From Legionella tucsonensis (GTDB taxonomy: Bacteria; Pseudomonadota; Gammaproteobacteria; Legionellales; Legionellaceae): a stretch of DNA of 64,000 nucleotides. Shown here piece after piece: positions 17,963 through 27,022 of this stretch (its first letter is position 1; each line of letters opens with the position of its first letter). The position numbers and the translations under genes were made by a program. Under the pieces are notes generated by a model, which did not search any database, was not told where the DNA came from, and saw only the letters and a list, made by a program, of their open reading frames with translations. The stretch lies in assembly GCF_001468035.1 (NCBI RefSeq), contig NZ_LNZA01000012.1, positions 112,330 through 176,329 on the forward strand, read 5' to 3'.

Positions 17963-19570
17963 TTAGAGTGCAGGTGTACTCAATGTATATTCTTCCTGCA
18001 AAACCTCTTCCTCCAATGAACGTTTATCCCCAGAAGTAGATAGGAATCCATTCTTTGTCAGAGCCTGCATCAGGGTATGATTTGTTGCAGGTTGTTGCCA
18101 AACCGGTATTGCAATGGGTTCCTTCCCAAGAACGACAGGTGGCTGGGGTATTGGTCTTCTTCCTGGGTTAAGTTCAAGCTCTTCTGCTTCCAGTAATTCT
18201 AGTTGTTCGGCAGTAAGTGTTTTGAGTTGACTGGCATAAATAAAGGGCAGAACCCGAAGTTTGAAAACCAAAGAAAATGCTTCGAATTTATTACTTAATT
18301 CAGTATACCCATGGTGTAATGGATTATTATATGTTGTTTGTAATTGGGATGGAGATAAGGTATCAATAGTGTTGAGATCAGTACGATAATAAATTTTCTT
18401 GTCTTGACCTAATAAAAGCAAGGGTTGTGGCTGGCGGTATTGAGAGTCAATATCAGGCATTTGTTCCAGGCCGCCATATTGTGGCTGTTCAGGCAATTTA
18501 CTTCCATTAAATACATGATGTAAATCGTGCAATGAAGAAGTCATTCCTGCAAGACAGGCTTGCTTGTTAAAATAATTATTTGCAACATCAAAATCACCAT
18601 CACCACTCGCTGCAACTGGAGGCTCGCTTTTATCGGGGGTTGGATCGTAAATGCGTTTAGTATAGACGGTTATTCTATTTAATTCATCATGCAAATTATT
18701 GACTAAAATGCTGCCCCAAACGCCAAAGCGTTGTGGAAGTAAGGCACGTAAATCACCCATAAATGAAACATGGCCAGCAGCAAAATGATCGGTATAATAG
18801 TGAAAGCAAAAAAACTCCACTCCCAAAGACAGAGCTTGATAGCGATGGGCTAAATCCTCTAGTGTTTCACGATCCATACCTTTAGGGGTTTGTTCGAGTA
18901 TCTGGAGTAATGTATTGAAATCACTATTTTCTGATTGATAATCTGTATGAGCTAGAAATTGTTTTAACTCATAATAAATACGTGCATATTTCAATGCGAT
19001 ACAATGGCCTATTGTATAAACACGGACTGACCATGGAGTAAAATGCGCTATATTTCTATTTAAAATATCACTGTAGTTTTTTACTCTAAGCGCAAACATG
19101 AGTTGTTGCATGTAAGAATTTAATGTACTTGAAAACGGAATGTAATTGGCATTGTTAATCGTATAAATCGTATTAATATGACTTTGTTTTACGTTATTAT
19201 TCGCTAATCGTTGATAAGAACTAATTAGTTTTTCTTCCTCGGTCGCGGTAACGGGTTTTTTAATTAAATATTTTCCCAAAGTGTTGCATGCCTCTGTGTT
19301 ATCAAAAGCTTTTGGATTTTCTTTAAATTCACAAATGCTTGGCAACTTTAATGATACTTCCTTGCCGCCAAAATAATCACCAGACATGGCGATAATGACA
19401 CCTGCGGATACTTTTAATCCAGTAGGTTCAGGAAGGCCAAACTCATTCATTCCTTGTAAGTGTAAATGCAAGGTGCCTTTTTCAATATCGATGTATGGAT
19501 TGCCTTTTAAGACATCCCATTCTTGAAATCTCAATGCATCACCCAGTTCCGTGTGTTCACTTGTATCCAT
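17963..19570 (-). CDS. plcC: PlcC-type zinc-dependent phospholipase C, candidate Dot/Icm effector
   Basis: A 535-aa protein. The HTELGD near the N-terminus and the HYYTDHFAAGHV block near 280 (His/Asp-rich, followed by FMGDLRALLP) match the zinc-ligand layout of the Legionella PlcA/PlcB/PlcC group, which hydrolyses phospholipid head groups. There is no signal peptide, which fits PlcC (a Dot/Icm substrate, also called CegC1) rather than the type II-secreted PlcA/PlcB. The C-terminus is Glu-rich (LEEEVLQEEYTLSTPAL), like an E-block translocation signal. TGGAGCT upstream favours the ATG at 19570. Family call good; the exact paralogue is less sure. Confidence 0.72.
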   Translation of the reverse strand: MDTSEHTELGDALRFQEWDVLKGNPYIDIEKGTLHLHLQGMNEFGLPEPTGLKVSAGVIIAMSGDYFGGKEVSLKLPSICEFKENPKAFDNTEACNTLGKYLIKKPVTATEEEKLISSYQRLANNNVKQSHINTIYTINNANYIPFSSTLNSYMQQLMFALRVKNYSDILNRNIAHFTPWSVRVYTIGHCIALKYARIYYELKQFLAHTDYQSENSDFNTLLQILEQTPKGMDRETLEDLAHRYQALSLGVEFFCFHYYTDHFAAGHVSFMGDLRALLPQRFGVWGSILVNNLHDELNRITVYTKRIYDPTPDKSEPPVAASGDGDFDVANNYFNKQACLAGMTSSLHDLHHVFNGSKLPEQPQYGGLEQMPDIDSQYRQPQPLLLLGQDKKIYYRTDLNTIDTLSPSQLQTTYNNPLHHGYTELSNKFEAFSLVFKLRVLPFIYASQLKTLTAEQLELLEAEELELNPGRRPIPQPPVVLGKEPIAIPVWQQPATNHTLMQALTKNGFLSTSGDKRSLEEEVLQEEYTLSTPAL

Positions 19571-19776
19571 AAGCAAGCTCCATTTTTTATTTTTATTTAT
19601 TGTGCCTTAAAACAAAGAGTTTCTAAATGCGATGCTTACATCAAAGAAAAAAAAGAGTAAAAAATAAATATAGAAGTGAAATATCAAATTTTCAAATGAG
19701 CCCAGTTATGCTCATTGAGAGTAGAGTGCATTTTCTGCATCTATAATTAAAATAAATTAAGCAGACAGAGATTATT

Positions 19777-20826
19777 ATGACCGATAAAAAAATGGAGCAA
19801 TCAATAGGAGTTCATCGTAATACTTTATTTTCAACTACAGATACGAGTGCAGCTTCCTCTAAAGATCGTCTCAAAGATTTTGATGCAAAAAAACAGGATG
19901 CATGGCTTGATTTCAGCAAAGCAGTGATTCATGAACTCGGTGAACGAGTGTCCTCTTTTCCAACAGTACCGCCAGAAGTTCGTAAGGACATTAATTGCCC
20001 TCAGGACATGTTGCGCTCTCAAGTCGGTTGCACTTATGCTTGGTTAGCCGATAAGCGACGTGAGATAGCCAAAGTATTGAAACAAGGGCCCCTTCGGCAT
20101 CAATTTGGATTAATTAATAAAGCAGGCTTTGTATCTACAGATGATTTTAATTTATCTAGAGATTTACCAACCCAAAAAAATCTGATCTATGCACATCTAA
20201 CTGATTTAATTCATCAAAGCTGGAGACACGTTGAGGTACAACGATATCCGGATAAGTCAGGCGAAGGAACAAAATACACAATTAAGATTAAAATGACCGA
20301 TGATGAACGCGAGTTAGCGCACCAAAAAAACGCAGCTTCTGAGTTTCCATTTATTGAAGATGATGTGGTCCTTACGATTACTTTTAATGACTATGGCACG
20401 GACGACAGCAGAACATCTATCGTGATTGATCATCGTTTTACCCCATTTGCCGAGGATTACCGTGATAAGTCCAGTTATTTTCAGGTGCAATTTGAGTTAA
20501 TCGACCCTTATTTTCAAGCGTGTTTTAATTGGGAGTCTACTCAGGATGTAAACGATTTTTTAGTTAATGCAGGAAAACTTGCATACAGTCTTGCTCGATT
20601 ACAACCTGTAGGCCGAGGAAATTCAGCAATTGTTGAATGGATGGTAAGAGGTCTTGCACAAGCAAAAAATATTGAATTAGGGCCTTTTAATCATGATGAG
20701 TTGGGATGGGATTTTAAAGCGTTTTTAACTCCAGATATCAATGTGTATGCTCAATGGTTTGCTGAAAAGGCCTTTAGCAGTTATGCATTCAAAGAAAACG
20801 CAAATTTAATTACTAAGCCTTTATGA
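19777..20826 (+). CDS. Unrecognised 349-aa protein, candidate effector
   Basis: No signal peptide or membrane segment. The N-terminal 30 residues are polar. The middle is a mixed alpha/beta region. The C-terminal third has a distinctive block: a helix LAYSLARLQPVGRGNSAIVEW, then a GWDFKAFLTPDINVYAQWF segment. The Arg-Gly-Asn-Ser loop on a helix recalls Fic-type loops only superficially: the Fic His is absent. It is divergent from the plcC-like gene and adjacent to it. A TATAAT box sits at 19742-19747, with a 7-bp inverted repeat AATGAGC/GCTCATT at 19695-19716 upstream. Effector status is a guess from context. Confidence 0.55.
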   Translation: MTDKKMEQSIGVHRNTLFSTTDTSAASSKDRLKDFDAKKQDAWLDFSKAVIHELGERVSSFPTVPPEVRKDINCPQDMLRSQVGCTYAWLADKRREIAKVLKQGPLRHQFGLINKAGFVSTDDFNLSRDLPTQKNLIYAHLTDLIHQSWRHVEVQRYPDKSGEGTKYTIKIKMTDDERELAHQKNAASEFPFIEDDVVLTITFNDYGTDDSRTSIVIDHRFTPFAEDYRDKSSYFQVQFELIDPYFQACFNWESTQDVNDFLVNAGKLAYSLARLQPVGRGNSAIVEWMVRGLAQAKNIELGPFNHDELGWDFKAFLTPDINVYAQWFAEKAFSSYAFKENANLITKPL

Positions 20827-21000
20827 AGTTAGTTCATCCATAAGGAGTTGCTAGAAATCGTGATCTTGATCTGTCTAAAACATTCATTAGCACAATTAAC
20901 CTGTTAATTATTTTATTTTTCGATTATGTACAAATTTTCGAAAATAATTAATGCTGCCTAAACGTGGTTAAAAGGATTTACTTGGGTAATTTATCCTTAC

Positions 21001-21324
21001 ATGCCGAAGCTTGGTGAAGCAATCTGGAATGCTTTGGGATATGAACAGTGCCCCGCGCTTGCATTAAACTCCCCTTTTCAAATAACTTATTTTCAAGTGT
21101 TACCCAATAACGAAACTTCTTTGGCTTACCATCAAGAAGAAATTTGGATTGTATTAAATGGAAGTGGCGTTTTAACTTACGAGGGAACTGCTCATCGACT
21201 GAATGCACACGATATTTTTTACTTTGCATCACTTAAAAAGCATCAAATACATAACCCTATGCAGATTCCACTCATAATCTGTTCTATTTATTGGGAATCG
21301 GGTACCCAAAATAATATACGATAA
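21001..21324 (+). CDS. Small cupin-domain protein
   Basis: A 107-aa single-domain cupin. The first motif reads YHQEEIWIVLNGSGVLTYEG, and the second has HDIFYFASLKKHQIHN. The expected metal ligands (His, Glu, second-motif His) are partly kept. Single-domain cupins bind metals and act as isomerases, dioxygenases or sensors, so the function stays open. The ribosome site is weak, so the start is provisional. The gap before it (20827-21000) is AT-rich with nothing recognised. Confidence 0.7.
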   Translation: MPKLGEAIWNALGYEQCPALALNSPFQITYFQVLPNNETSLAYHQEEIWIVLNGSGVLTYEGTAHRLNAHDIFYFASLKKHQIHNPMQIPLIICSIYWESGTQNNIR

Positions 21325-21417
21325 AATTAGAAGAAGAGAACTTTGGATGTTTCAAGGGTTGAATGAGAAGATCCTCATTCAACTGTTCTGCGAAGATCAG
21401 GGAAGTTATAATCTCTG

Positions 21418-21876
21418 CTATTTAAAATCATAAGTATAATATTGAGGGTACGCTTCAGGAGGATCGTTAGGAAAAATTTCCCCTGCCATATATTGTTCTT
21501 CAAATGTAGGCAATGGCAATTGTGCAGCTTGTTTTTGAAAAAAGTTATTTCTTAATAGAGTCACTTTTCGATTATAAATATTCTTAAATTCATTAATGTC
21601 TGTTTGATAACTTTCTTTCACATCCGCAATAAATTTTTCTAGTCTAAGACGTTCGGTCTCATTAAGGCGATTCTGGTAAGGTGCAAATGTATTCGTTACA
21701 GTTGCACAAAACTCACGGTAATGAGTAGTTAATTCATTGATGATCTCTTGTGCCTCCGTCTTTGTTACTACTCTATTGTCAGAGATACGTTGTTTTAATT
21801 TTTCATAGGCAGGGACTATTTCCGAATCCCATTTTTTTTCAAGCCTATCAATTAAATTTTTAAATTTTTTGAGCAT
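21418..21876 (-). CDS. Helical protein of unknown function
   Basis: A 152-aa protein, largely charged amphipathic helices (coiled-coil-like to about residue 125), with a Pro/Tyr-rich tail ending YPQYYTYDFK. There is no signal peptide. AAGGAG 5 bases before the ATG at 21876 overrides the longer open frame to 21897. I do not recognise a family. A helical body with a Tyr/Pro tail could be an adaptor or an effector, but this is speculative. Confidence 0.6.
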   Translation of the reverse strand: MLKKFKNLIDRLEKKWDSEIVPAYEKLKQRISDNRVVTKTEAQEIINELTTHYREFCATVTNTFAPYQNRLNETERLRLEKFIADVKESYQTDINEFKNIYNRKVTLLRNNFFQKQAAQLPLPTFEEQYMAGEIFPNDPPEAYPQYYTYDFK

Positions 21877-22112
21877 TAGAACTCCTTCATTAATCAAAAA
21901 GAATCAAAATAATACATATAATTTAAATTGATCTCAACAACAATTTTTCTTTTATCCATAGTAGACTGCATATGAATAAATTGGATTATCATTTTTCTTA
22001 ATTATAAGATGAGTATTTTTGCACCAACTATTTATTAAGTAATAAATGGTCTATATTCAGAGGGGACAAAAAAACAAGAAATTCTTCTAAGTAAAAAATG
22101 GAGATTTTTATC

Positions 22113-23300
22113 ATGCAAGAGTTAATCAAGCCGGCACTTTTTAATGCCCAATTAATAAGAAGTTTAGGATGTGCTACATATCAGGGGGCTGAAGTTGGAG
22201 AATGTCTTGCTATAGCGAACCAAATAGAACCTGGTAATAAAGAAAGTTGGCATGCACGGTGGATTGCATTTGCTGATAGCAATTACTGCATGGCAGAAAC
22301 TTATCGAAGTCAGGGTTTTCATTTTGATGCCAAATTGGCTTTTCTGCGCGCATGTACTTATTACCGAACAGCCTTTTTTTTCCTGGAAGATGAGCCTTCT
22401 GATCCAAGGATTGAACAAGCGCTGCAATACAGTATTCGTGCTTTTCATCAAGCACTCGAATTTTTTGAAACTCCTGTGGAACAAGTAGAAATTCCCTTTG
22501 AGGAAACAACGTTGCCTGGCTACCTTTATCTGAATAACTTTTTTTCAAATCATCCCAAACCTATTTTAATTGATACGGGCGGGGGTGATAGCACTAAGGA
22601 AGAATTATATTTTAGTTCTGCAGCTGAAGCGTTAAAGCGAGGTTTTCACTGTTTAAATTTTGAGGGTCCTGGTCAAGGCAGTATGTTGCGTTTAAATAAA
22701 ATACCCTTTATCCCCGATTGGGAGCGAGTAATTGAAAAGGTTGTCGATTTTATTAGCAAGCGTCCCGAGATTGATCAAAATAAGATCTTCTTAATGGGCC
22801 GCAGCTTCGGTGGTTATCTTGCGGCTCGTGCCGTAACAAAAGAAAAGCGTATCGCAGCATGCATTGTTGACCCAGGTATATTTGATGCAAGTGGTAATCT
22901 CGAAGCTAAATTTAATTCGTTTATGACGAAGTTCCCTGATTTAAACGATGCTCCTATAGAGCAAGCCTTAGTACACCTCATGAAAACAGATGAAAATTTA
23001 CGGTTTATGTTAGAAAGTCGAAAATGGCGATTTGGTGCTAAAACGATTGAAGAAATGCTCGGTAAAACTCGTGCTTACACGTTGACTGGTTTAGTCGAAA
23101 AGATTCAATGTCCCATGCTGATTTGTGATAATACTTTAGAATACATCACATTAGGTCAGGCAAAAAAGTTATATGACCAGTTACAATGCAAAAAACAATA
23201 TATTCTTTTTAATGATGAAGAGGGTACTGGAGGCCATTGCCAACCACTTGCACCACGCTTATTTAGTGCAAAAATTTATGCTTGGCTCAGTGCATTATAA
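22113..23300 (+). CDS. Alpha/beta hydrolase, two-domain FrsA/pseudooxynicotine hydrolase-like
   Basis: A 395-aa protein. An N-terminal helical cap (about 1-130) contains aromatic helices (YRSQGFHFDAKLAFLRACTYY). The hydrolase core has a GGGDSTKEE oxyanion loop and the nucleophile elbow GRSFGG with S231. A late Asp (CDNT near 340) and His (GTGGHCQP near 375) probably complete the triad. This architecture is that of FrsA-like and 2,6-dihydroxypseudooxynicotine hydrolase-like enzymes. The substrate is unknown. GGAG at 22100-22103 favours the ATG at 22113 over 22098. Confidence 0.78.
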   Translation: MQELIKPALFNAQLIRSLGCATYQGAEVGECLAIANQIEPGNKESWHARWIAFADSNYCMAETYRSQGFHFDAKLAFLRACTYYRTAFFFLEDEPSDPRIEQALQYSIRAFHQALEFFETPVEQVEIPFEETTLPGYLYLNNFFSNHPKPILIDTGGGDSTKEELYFSSAAEALKRGFHCLNFEGPGQGSMLRLNKIPFIPDWERVIEKVVDFISKRPEIDQNKIFLMGRSFGGYLAARAVTKEKRIAACIVDPGIFDASGNLEAKFNSFMTKFPDLNDAPIEQALVHLMKTDENLRFMLESRKWRFGAKTIEEMLGKTRAYTLTGLVEKIQCPMLICDNTLEYITLGQAKKLYDQLQCKKQYILFNDEEGTGGHCQPLAPRLFSAKIYAWLSAL

Positions 23301-23306
23301 GTTTAA

Positions 23307-23513
23307 GAAAAACACTCCTATTTTCCTCTATTTGTTGTTCTTATTTTTATTGAAGTGAGGGATTTGATTTTTTCTATTGACAGCCTTCCTGCCGTATTAG
23401 GTCTTACTCAAGTTCCATTTATTGCGTGTTCATCAAACGCTTTTGCAATACTGGGGTTGCGAGCAATGTATTTCCTTTTCGTGTTAAACTTCCTAAAGAA
23501 TGGTAATGTTTAA
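23307..23513 (+). pseudogene. TerC family membrane protein fragment
   Basis: The frame from 23307 to the stop at 23511 reads, in order, [32 protein letters not shown], and [17 protein letters not shown]. This is the unmistakable core of TerC/Alx inner-membrane proteins ([38 protein letters not shown]). There is no start codon, the N-terminal half is absent, and the frame ends soon after the fourth helix. TerC proteins are linked to tellurite resistance and manganese export. This copy is a dead remnant lying between intact genes. Confidence 0.85.
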
Positions 23514-23822
23514 GTAAGGGGAAATGGGAAATAGAAGCTGAATATATCGGGTAAAGCCATGAGAAATGGCAGCGGCAGAATTACTCCCGTCAGGACCACA
23601 CCCACCCCACACAGTCAGAAATCCAAGTTTGATTGGACGCTTTACGAATATATAAAGCTGATCCTGCGCTGTACGGATATCGAGAGCTTAATTCTGCGTA
23701 GGAAATGGCAGTTAAAAAAGCAAGAAGAGAAGCAATTAAAAATGAGAAAGAGGTAAATTTTTCAGCTCGCTGCGTTACTTTTCCAATAAGCGCATCCAGT
23801 AAGATTAATGATAGAGAGCATT
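23514..23822. other. 309-base gap after the TerC remnant
   Basis: A 65-codon open frame at 23559-23756 begins with ATG but has no ribosome site, and its composition (basic, Lys/Gln run at the end) fits no family. I leave it uncalled. The region may be further decayed sequence. Confidence 0.35.
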
Positions 23823-24425
23823 TTAATGAAACAAATATTTAATTATTCCTTCAACAAATACAAACATAAAACTGATATAAAAAATAGCACCAATATATCC
23901 TAAAATAAGAAGTACCCCATCTTTTTCTATCAATCCCAGACTAAAAATAATAAGTAGTAATGCAAAGATAAAATTACTTAATGGGATGGGCAGCATCAGA
24001 AAAATAGCTAAGCAAAAAATAATGATGCCATTGATTATTTCCATCAAGCGATAGGTCATAAATACCCAGCGTGGTTTCAAAAAATATTCAATTTTAGTCA
24101 AATAAGGTACTGTAGTATGAATTATCTTGGAAATAGTCTTTTGATGAATGGTGCGTTTCGCAATGATTTTTGGTAACCACAATGTCTTTCTGGCAAATAT
24201 CATTTGACATGCAAAAAGTGCTATAGGCACACTAAACACAAAAGAAACGCCAGGAACTGTAGAAAAAGGTAAGGCACTGGGTAAAGCAAAAAATAACAAT
24301 ACAATTCCAAATGCTCGCTCACCCAGTACTTCTAAAATATTCTGATACGTTAATTCTCCCTTTAATTCCTTACGGTTTGCGAGCTTTAAAAGAATATCAG
24401 AAGAATGTACTATTGTAGTTTTCAT
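23823..24425 (-). CDS. ExoD family inner-membrane protein
   Basis: About 200 aa. A soluble N-terminus with ELTYQNILEVLGERAFG leads into hydrophobic segments containing LFFALPSALPFSTVPGVSF, the ExoD signature. About four membrane segments follow. ExoD proteins were named for exopolysaccharide synthesis in rhizobia; their biochemical role is unknown. The open frame reaches 24509, but family alignment begins near the Met at 24425 (MKTTIVHSSD). Its 5' end overlaps a small upstream frame. Confidence 0.8.
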   Translation of the reverse strand: MKTTIVHSSDILLKLANRKELKGELTYQNILEVLGERAFGIVLLFFALPSALPFSTVPGVSFVFSVPIALFACQMIFARKTLWLPKIIAKRTIHQKTISKIIHTTVPYLTKIEYFLKPRWVFMTYRLMEIINGIIIFCLAIFLMLPIPLSNFIFALLLIIFSLGLIEKDGVLLILGYIGAIFYISFMFVFVEGIIKYLFH

Positions 24426-24690
24426 AAATAACTCGTAGTTGTAACCTGTTAAGCAGAACAGATTTTCCTTCTTCAATGAAGGCAAAATGAAGTATTCCCA
24501 AATTTGCATAACTGGTTCTAATGATTTTAAGTTTAAGTGTATGTTTTTTGGTTATCATTTTTTCTTTTTTATGCAGAGTGATATTGGGTGAATTTTTACT
24601 ATTTGTAACATGTTTGAAAATATGATCAATATGAAAAAGACATTCTTCCAAGAATCCAGTTTTTCCCCACAAGCTCTTAAGGATCATCAT
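24397..24690 (-). CDS. Possible small protein upstream of exoD-like gene
   Basis: A 97-codon frame preceded by a clear GGAGG 3-6 bases before two adjacent ATGs. It overlaps the exoD-like start by 29 bases, so translation could be coupled. The protein is basic, with no recognised domain. The good ribosome site argues for it; the odd composition and lack of family argue against. Confidence 0.3.
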   Translation of the reverse strand: MMILKSLWGKTGFLEECLFHIDHIFKHVTNSKNSPNITLHKKEKMITKKHTLKLKIIRTSYANLGILHFAFIEEGKSVLLNRLQLRVIYENYNSTFF

Positions 24691-24774
24691 AATCCTCCAC
24701 TATCCATGTGTTTTCTCTGTACATTGCCAGAACCCAATTCTGGATAATTTTGCTATTATTATAGTATAATAACC

Positions 24775-24796
24775 TAAGGTATCTTTAAGGTATCTT
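24775..24796. repeat. Perfect tandem 11-bp direct repeat
   Basis: TAAGGTATCTT occurs twice head to tail (24775-24785, 24786-24796), just after a TATAAT at 24765-24770 and just upstream of the leader ORF and thpR. Directly repeated sites at this position could bind a regulator. Confidence 0.45.
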
Positions 24797-24814
24797 TTGA
24801 TACGGAGCTTAAGA

Positions 24815-24871
24815 ATGCTTCATTTAATCAATGGATTTGAGTCCTTACATCCTGATTTTGTGAATAAATGA
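24815..24871 (+). CDS. Possible 18-codon leader peptide coupled to thpR
   Basis: GGAG at 24804-24807 lies 7 bases before an ATG that opens 18 codons (MLHLINGFESLHPDFVNK). Its TGA (24869-24871) overlaps the thpR ATG (24868-24870) in an ATGA arrangement. thpR itself lacks a ribosome site, so reinitiation after this leader would explain its translation. Confidence 0.4.
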   Translation: MLHLINGFESLHPDFVNK

Positions 24872-25440
24872 TGCATGCACTGCGCGTTTTTTTTGCAATT
24901 ATCTTTCCCAAGGCAACCCAGGTTCGTCTATCTAGAAATTTAAAAACGCTACAAAACACCATACGGTCAGATTACATTCGCTGGGTTCATGTAGAAAATA
25001 TGCATATTACTTTGCAATTTATAGGAAATTTACCTCATGAGCAGTTAAATCTTCTGACTGAAAATGTGCAGACCGCTATAAAAAATATACTGCCATTTCA
25101 ACTTCAATTCGGTCATTTGGAATGGTTTCCAACTCTGCTCCATCCTAAAATTCTTTCTCTATCTGTTTTACCCCAAACTGATTTAGCGATGTTGTCCAAA
25201 GTAATTGGGGACATTGCGATTGCTTTAAATGTTCCTGTTGAGACTCGTCCGTTTAGAGGACACTTGACCATGGGACGATTAATTCGATACAGGATACCCT
25301 ATGAAATATTGGAAAAAATAAAGGTACCGGTTATTCCTCCAATCGTGGTTAATAAAATCCATCTCATAGAAAGCAGAACTGAAAAGGAGAGACAAAATTA
25401 CTATCCCTTGGCAGAATTCAAATTATCTGGGTTATTTTGA
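24868..25440 (+). CDS. thpR: RNA 2',3'-cyclic phosphodiesterase (2H family, ThpR/LigT)
   Basis: A 190-aa cytoplasmic protein with the two HxTx motifs of the 2H phosphoesterase family: HITL at 46-49 and HLTM at 132-135. The RVFFAI N-terminus and the late VNKIHLIESRT strand are also typical. The enzyme opens 2',3'-cyclic phosphates at RNA ends and can join tRNA halves through 2'-5' bonds in vitro. It ends 3 bases before the convergent aminopeptidase stop. The start is chosen for the ATGA overlap with the upstream leader. Confidence 0.88.
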   Translation: MMHALRVFFAIIFPKATQVRLSRNLKTLQNTIRSDYIRWVHVENMHITLQFIGNLPHEQLNLLTENVQTAIKNILPFQLQFGHLEWFPTLLHPKILSLSVLPQTDLAMLSKVIGDIAIALNVPVETRPFRGHLTMGRLIRYRIPYEILEKIKVPVIPPIVVNKIHLIESRTEKERQNYYPLAEFKLSGLF

Positions 25441-25443
25441 CAT

Positions 25444-26808
25444 CTAGCCATAAATACGTAATAAATATTCTATAACAGCACGTAAACCCATGGCTTCACC
25501 GCCTTCAGGTTTTCCGGGTTTGCTTTGTTCACTCCATGCCATAATGTCAAAATGTACCCAAGAAATTTTTTTGTTAATGTATCGCTGGAGAAATAATGCC
25601 GCAATAATCGCCCCACCATAAGGATAATCACTGCAATTTGTCATATCAGCAATCGTTGAGCGTAGAAACTTCTCATAAGGTGCAAATAACGGTAAACGCC
25701 ATACTGGATCAACGGCTTTATGAGATGCGTCCATTATCCCCGCTGCTAAAGATTCATCATTTGCAAAAAATGCAGACATCTCAGTCCCTACAGAAACACG
25801 TGCCGCAGAGGATAAGGTAGCAAAATCAATCAGTAGATCAGGCTCCTCTTCACATGCTTTTACCAAAACATCAGCCAAAATCAAACGTCCTTCTGCGTCA
25901 GTATTATCGATTTCTACAGTAAAACCATTCCGCATAATTAAAATATCGCCGGGTTTAAAGGCATTAGGACCAATTGCATTTTCTACAGCAGGAATAAGTA
26001 AATGCAAGCGAATAGGTAAGTTTCGCCTCATAATCCATTGAGCAAGACCTATCACGTGTGCCGCACCACCCATGTCTTTTTTCATTATCCGCATGCCATA
26101 AGGTGATTTAAGATTCAGACCCCCTGTATCAAAACAAACTCCTTTTCCTACCAGTGTGACATGAGGATTTGTTTCATCCCCCCAGGTTAAGGAGAGTAAA
26201 CGTGGTTCTGATTTGGCAGCATGACCAACTGCATAAATGGCAGGAAAATTAGCATGTAATAATTCATCACCAATCCATTGTTCGAATTTTGCATGATGTT
26301 CTTCTGCTAATTGTTTCACTGTATCTGCCATTTCTTTAGGCCCCATATCACTGGCTGGTTGATTGATGAGATCACGTACTAAAAAATGAGCTTGCGCTAA
26401 ATGAATTAAATTAGTGAACATTTGTTGCTCGATTACTAAGATCCGGGGAGGCACAAGAGCTTTTTTGTATTTTTCAAAACGGTATTGTGCTAATGCCCAA
26501 AACAGGGCTGTTTCCTGGGAGCAGATATCTTGAAGCTGGTAACTGTTTGCTGGTAATAATAAAGCTGCATGGGCCATCGCTAATGCTTGATTTCCATCTC
26601 CAGTGCCTACATAAGCTTTCTCGAGTAAGCCATCTGCATTATAAAGCAAGCAATACTCGCCAATTTTTCCATTAAATTGAGTTTGAATGAAATAATTACG
26701 TTCAATAGGAGTTAATAGAGTACTATGCTTCTCCCATTGTTTTTGGGAGATTAAATAAAGGGGAACAGGATGGGTACTGTCTATCGTATAAAAAAGTTCA
26801 GCTTGCAT
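25444..26808 (-). CDS. Leucyl aminopeptidase, M17 family
   Basis: A 454-aa protein. The C-terminal catalytic domain contains VGKGVCFDTGGLNLK and KKDMGGAAH (metal Lys/Asp ligands), and the M17 signature NTDAEGRL. The N-terminal domain is shorter than in E. coli PepA, nearer to PepB-like or alpha-proteobacterial forms. It removes N-terminal residues from peptides in the cytoplasm with two divalent metals. AGGAAA upstream supports the start. Related genes are often named pepA; I leave the symbol open because a genome may hold more than one. Confidence 0.9.
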   Translation of the reverse strand: MQAELFYTIDSTHPVPLYLISQKQWEKHSTLLTPIERNYFIQTQFNGKIGEYCLLYNADGLLEKAYVGTGDGNQALAMAHAALLLPANSYQLQDICSQETALFWALAQYRFEKYKKALVPPRILVIEQQMFTNLIHLAQAHFLVRDLINQPASDMGPKEMADTVKQLAEEHHAKFEQWIGDELLHANFPAIYAVGHAAKSEPRLLSLTWGDETNPHVTLVGKGVCFDTGGLNLKSPYGMRIMKKDMGGAAHVIGLAQWIMRRNLPIRLHLLIPAVENAIGPNAFKPGDILIMRNGFTVEIDNTDAEGRLILADVLVKACEEEPDLLIDFATLSSAARVSVGTEMSAFFANDESLAAGIMDASHKAVDPVWRLPLFAPYEKFLRSTIADMTNCSDYPYGGAIIAALFLQRYINKKISWVHFDIMAWSEQSKPGKPEGGEAMGLRAVIEYLLRIYG

Positions 26809-26957
26809 GTCATTTCCTGTTTTTAAGTAAATGGTTTTTTATATTTGATAATTAATTATTTGTTCTGGTTTGTTTTTTGTCAAAACATGACCGAAGTTGG
26901 TCTATTTCACCAAAAAAGAGAGATGCATTTATCTTGTGTAGAATGGTGGTTGGGTGT

Positions 26958-27002
26958 CGCAGCGGGAAATCTGATTTCGTTTGAGAGTTCTATACCGCTG
27001 CG
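26958..27002 (-). terminator. Hairpin between PEBP and aminopeptidase genes
   Basis: CGCAGCGG at 26958-26965 and CCGCTGCG at 26995-27002 form an 8-bp GC-rich stem with a 29-base loop, 20 bases after the PEBP-like stop on the minus strand. No T tract follows, so the role is uncertain. Confidence 0.35.
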
Positions 27003-27022
27003 CTGCATGAGACTATAATATA

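Noticed and set aside
23559-23756. 65-codon frame between TerC remnant and exoD-like gene
   Set aside because: No ribosome site and no recognisable sequence; kept only as part of the gap note.
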